This document shows positions 63,968 to 64,000 of a stretch of DNA of 64,000 nt, piece by piece. Each line of letters opens with the position of its first letter. Within the stretch, counting starts at the first letter, position 1. The notes beneath the pieces were generated by a model. It did not search any database. It saw nothing but the letters and a program-made list of their open reading frames with translations, and was not told the origin of the DNA. Made by a program: the position numbers and the translations under genes. Source of the DNA: Chryseobacterium oryctis (GTDB taxonomy: Bacteria; Bacteroidota; Bacteroidia; Flavobacteriales; Weeksellaceae); NCBI RefSeq assembly GCF_025971925.1, contig NZ_JAPDHV010000001.1, positions 558,001 through 622,000 on the forward strand, given 5' to 3'.

Positions 63968-64000
63968 GGTTTAATAGAAGATTTTGGTTTGTACTAACTG

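Overview
The window looks like a chromosomal segment of an AT-rich flavobacterium of the Chryseobacterium/Weeksellaceae type (inference). The evidence is five proteins with type IX secretion (T9SS) C-terminal sorting domains, promoters of the Bacteroidetes form TTTG-N19/20-TAnnTTTG, weak or absent Shine-Dalgarno sequences, and the gene order tuf - tRNA-Trp - secE - nusG - rplKAJL - rpoBC.

Layout. 1-2.5 kb: a cut-off gene end, a short-chain dehydrogenase, a membrane protein and an AraC regulator. 2.5-10.4 kb: an accessory stretch of mostly single, unrelated small genes (GIY-YIG protein, kinase-like phosphotransferase, membrane protein/HTH pair, SMI1/KNR4 protein, SRPBCC protein, class D beta-lactamase, serine hydrolase). 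They are separated by imperfect palindromes that resemble cassette recombination sites. 10.5-21.4 kb: housekeeping genes (ABC exporter, truA, lpxK, purine nucleoside phosphorylase, thioredoxin lipoprotein, dinB, carboxylesterase, phosphodiesterase). 21.5-27.6 kb: a compact five-gene envelope operon (beta-barrel, c-type cytochrome lipoprotein, YceI, ankyrin, heme-type DOMON with T9SS tail). Beside it lie a Crp/Fnr regulator, a CRP-like operator at activator distance and a TonB receptor. 27.7-31.6 kb: a large surface BNR-repeat protein with two small envelope partners.

31.7-59.5 kb: the RNA polymerase/ribosomal protein cluster on the minus strand, interrupted twice. Between rplL and rpoB lie about 10 kb holding two diverged tandem copies of an adhesin-head gene plus a large T9SS gene. 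Between the copies is a scar containing decayed pieces of the rplL terminator and the rpoB leader. Between rplK and nusG lie about 5 kb of plus-strand genes for small secreted proteins, one of them frameshifted, and a PAS-LuxR regulator. Five proteins from the two insertions share one N-terminal motif, so the insertions are probably related. 59.7-64 kb: a CzcA-type metal efflux pump and its membrane-fusion lipoprotein.

The strongest leads are the Crp-controlled heme/redox envelope operon, the duplication inside the rif cluster with its regulatory scar, the triplicated unrecognised domain in the two large T9SS proteins, and the cassette-like array at 2.5-8 kb.
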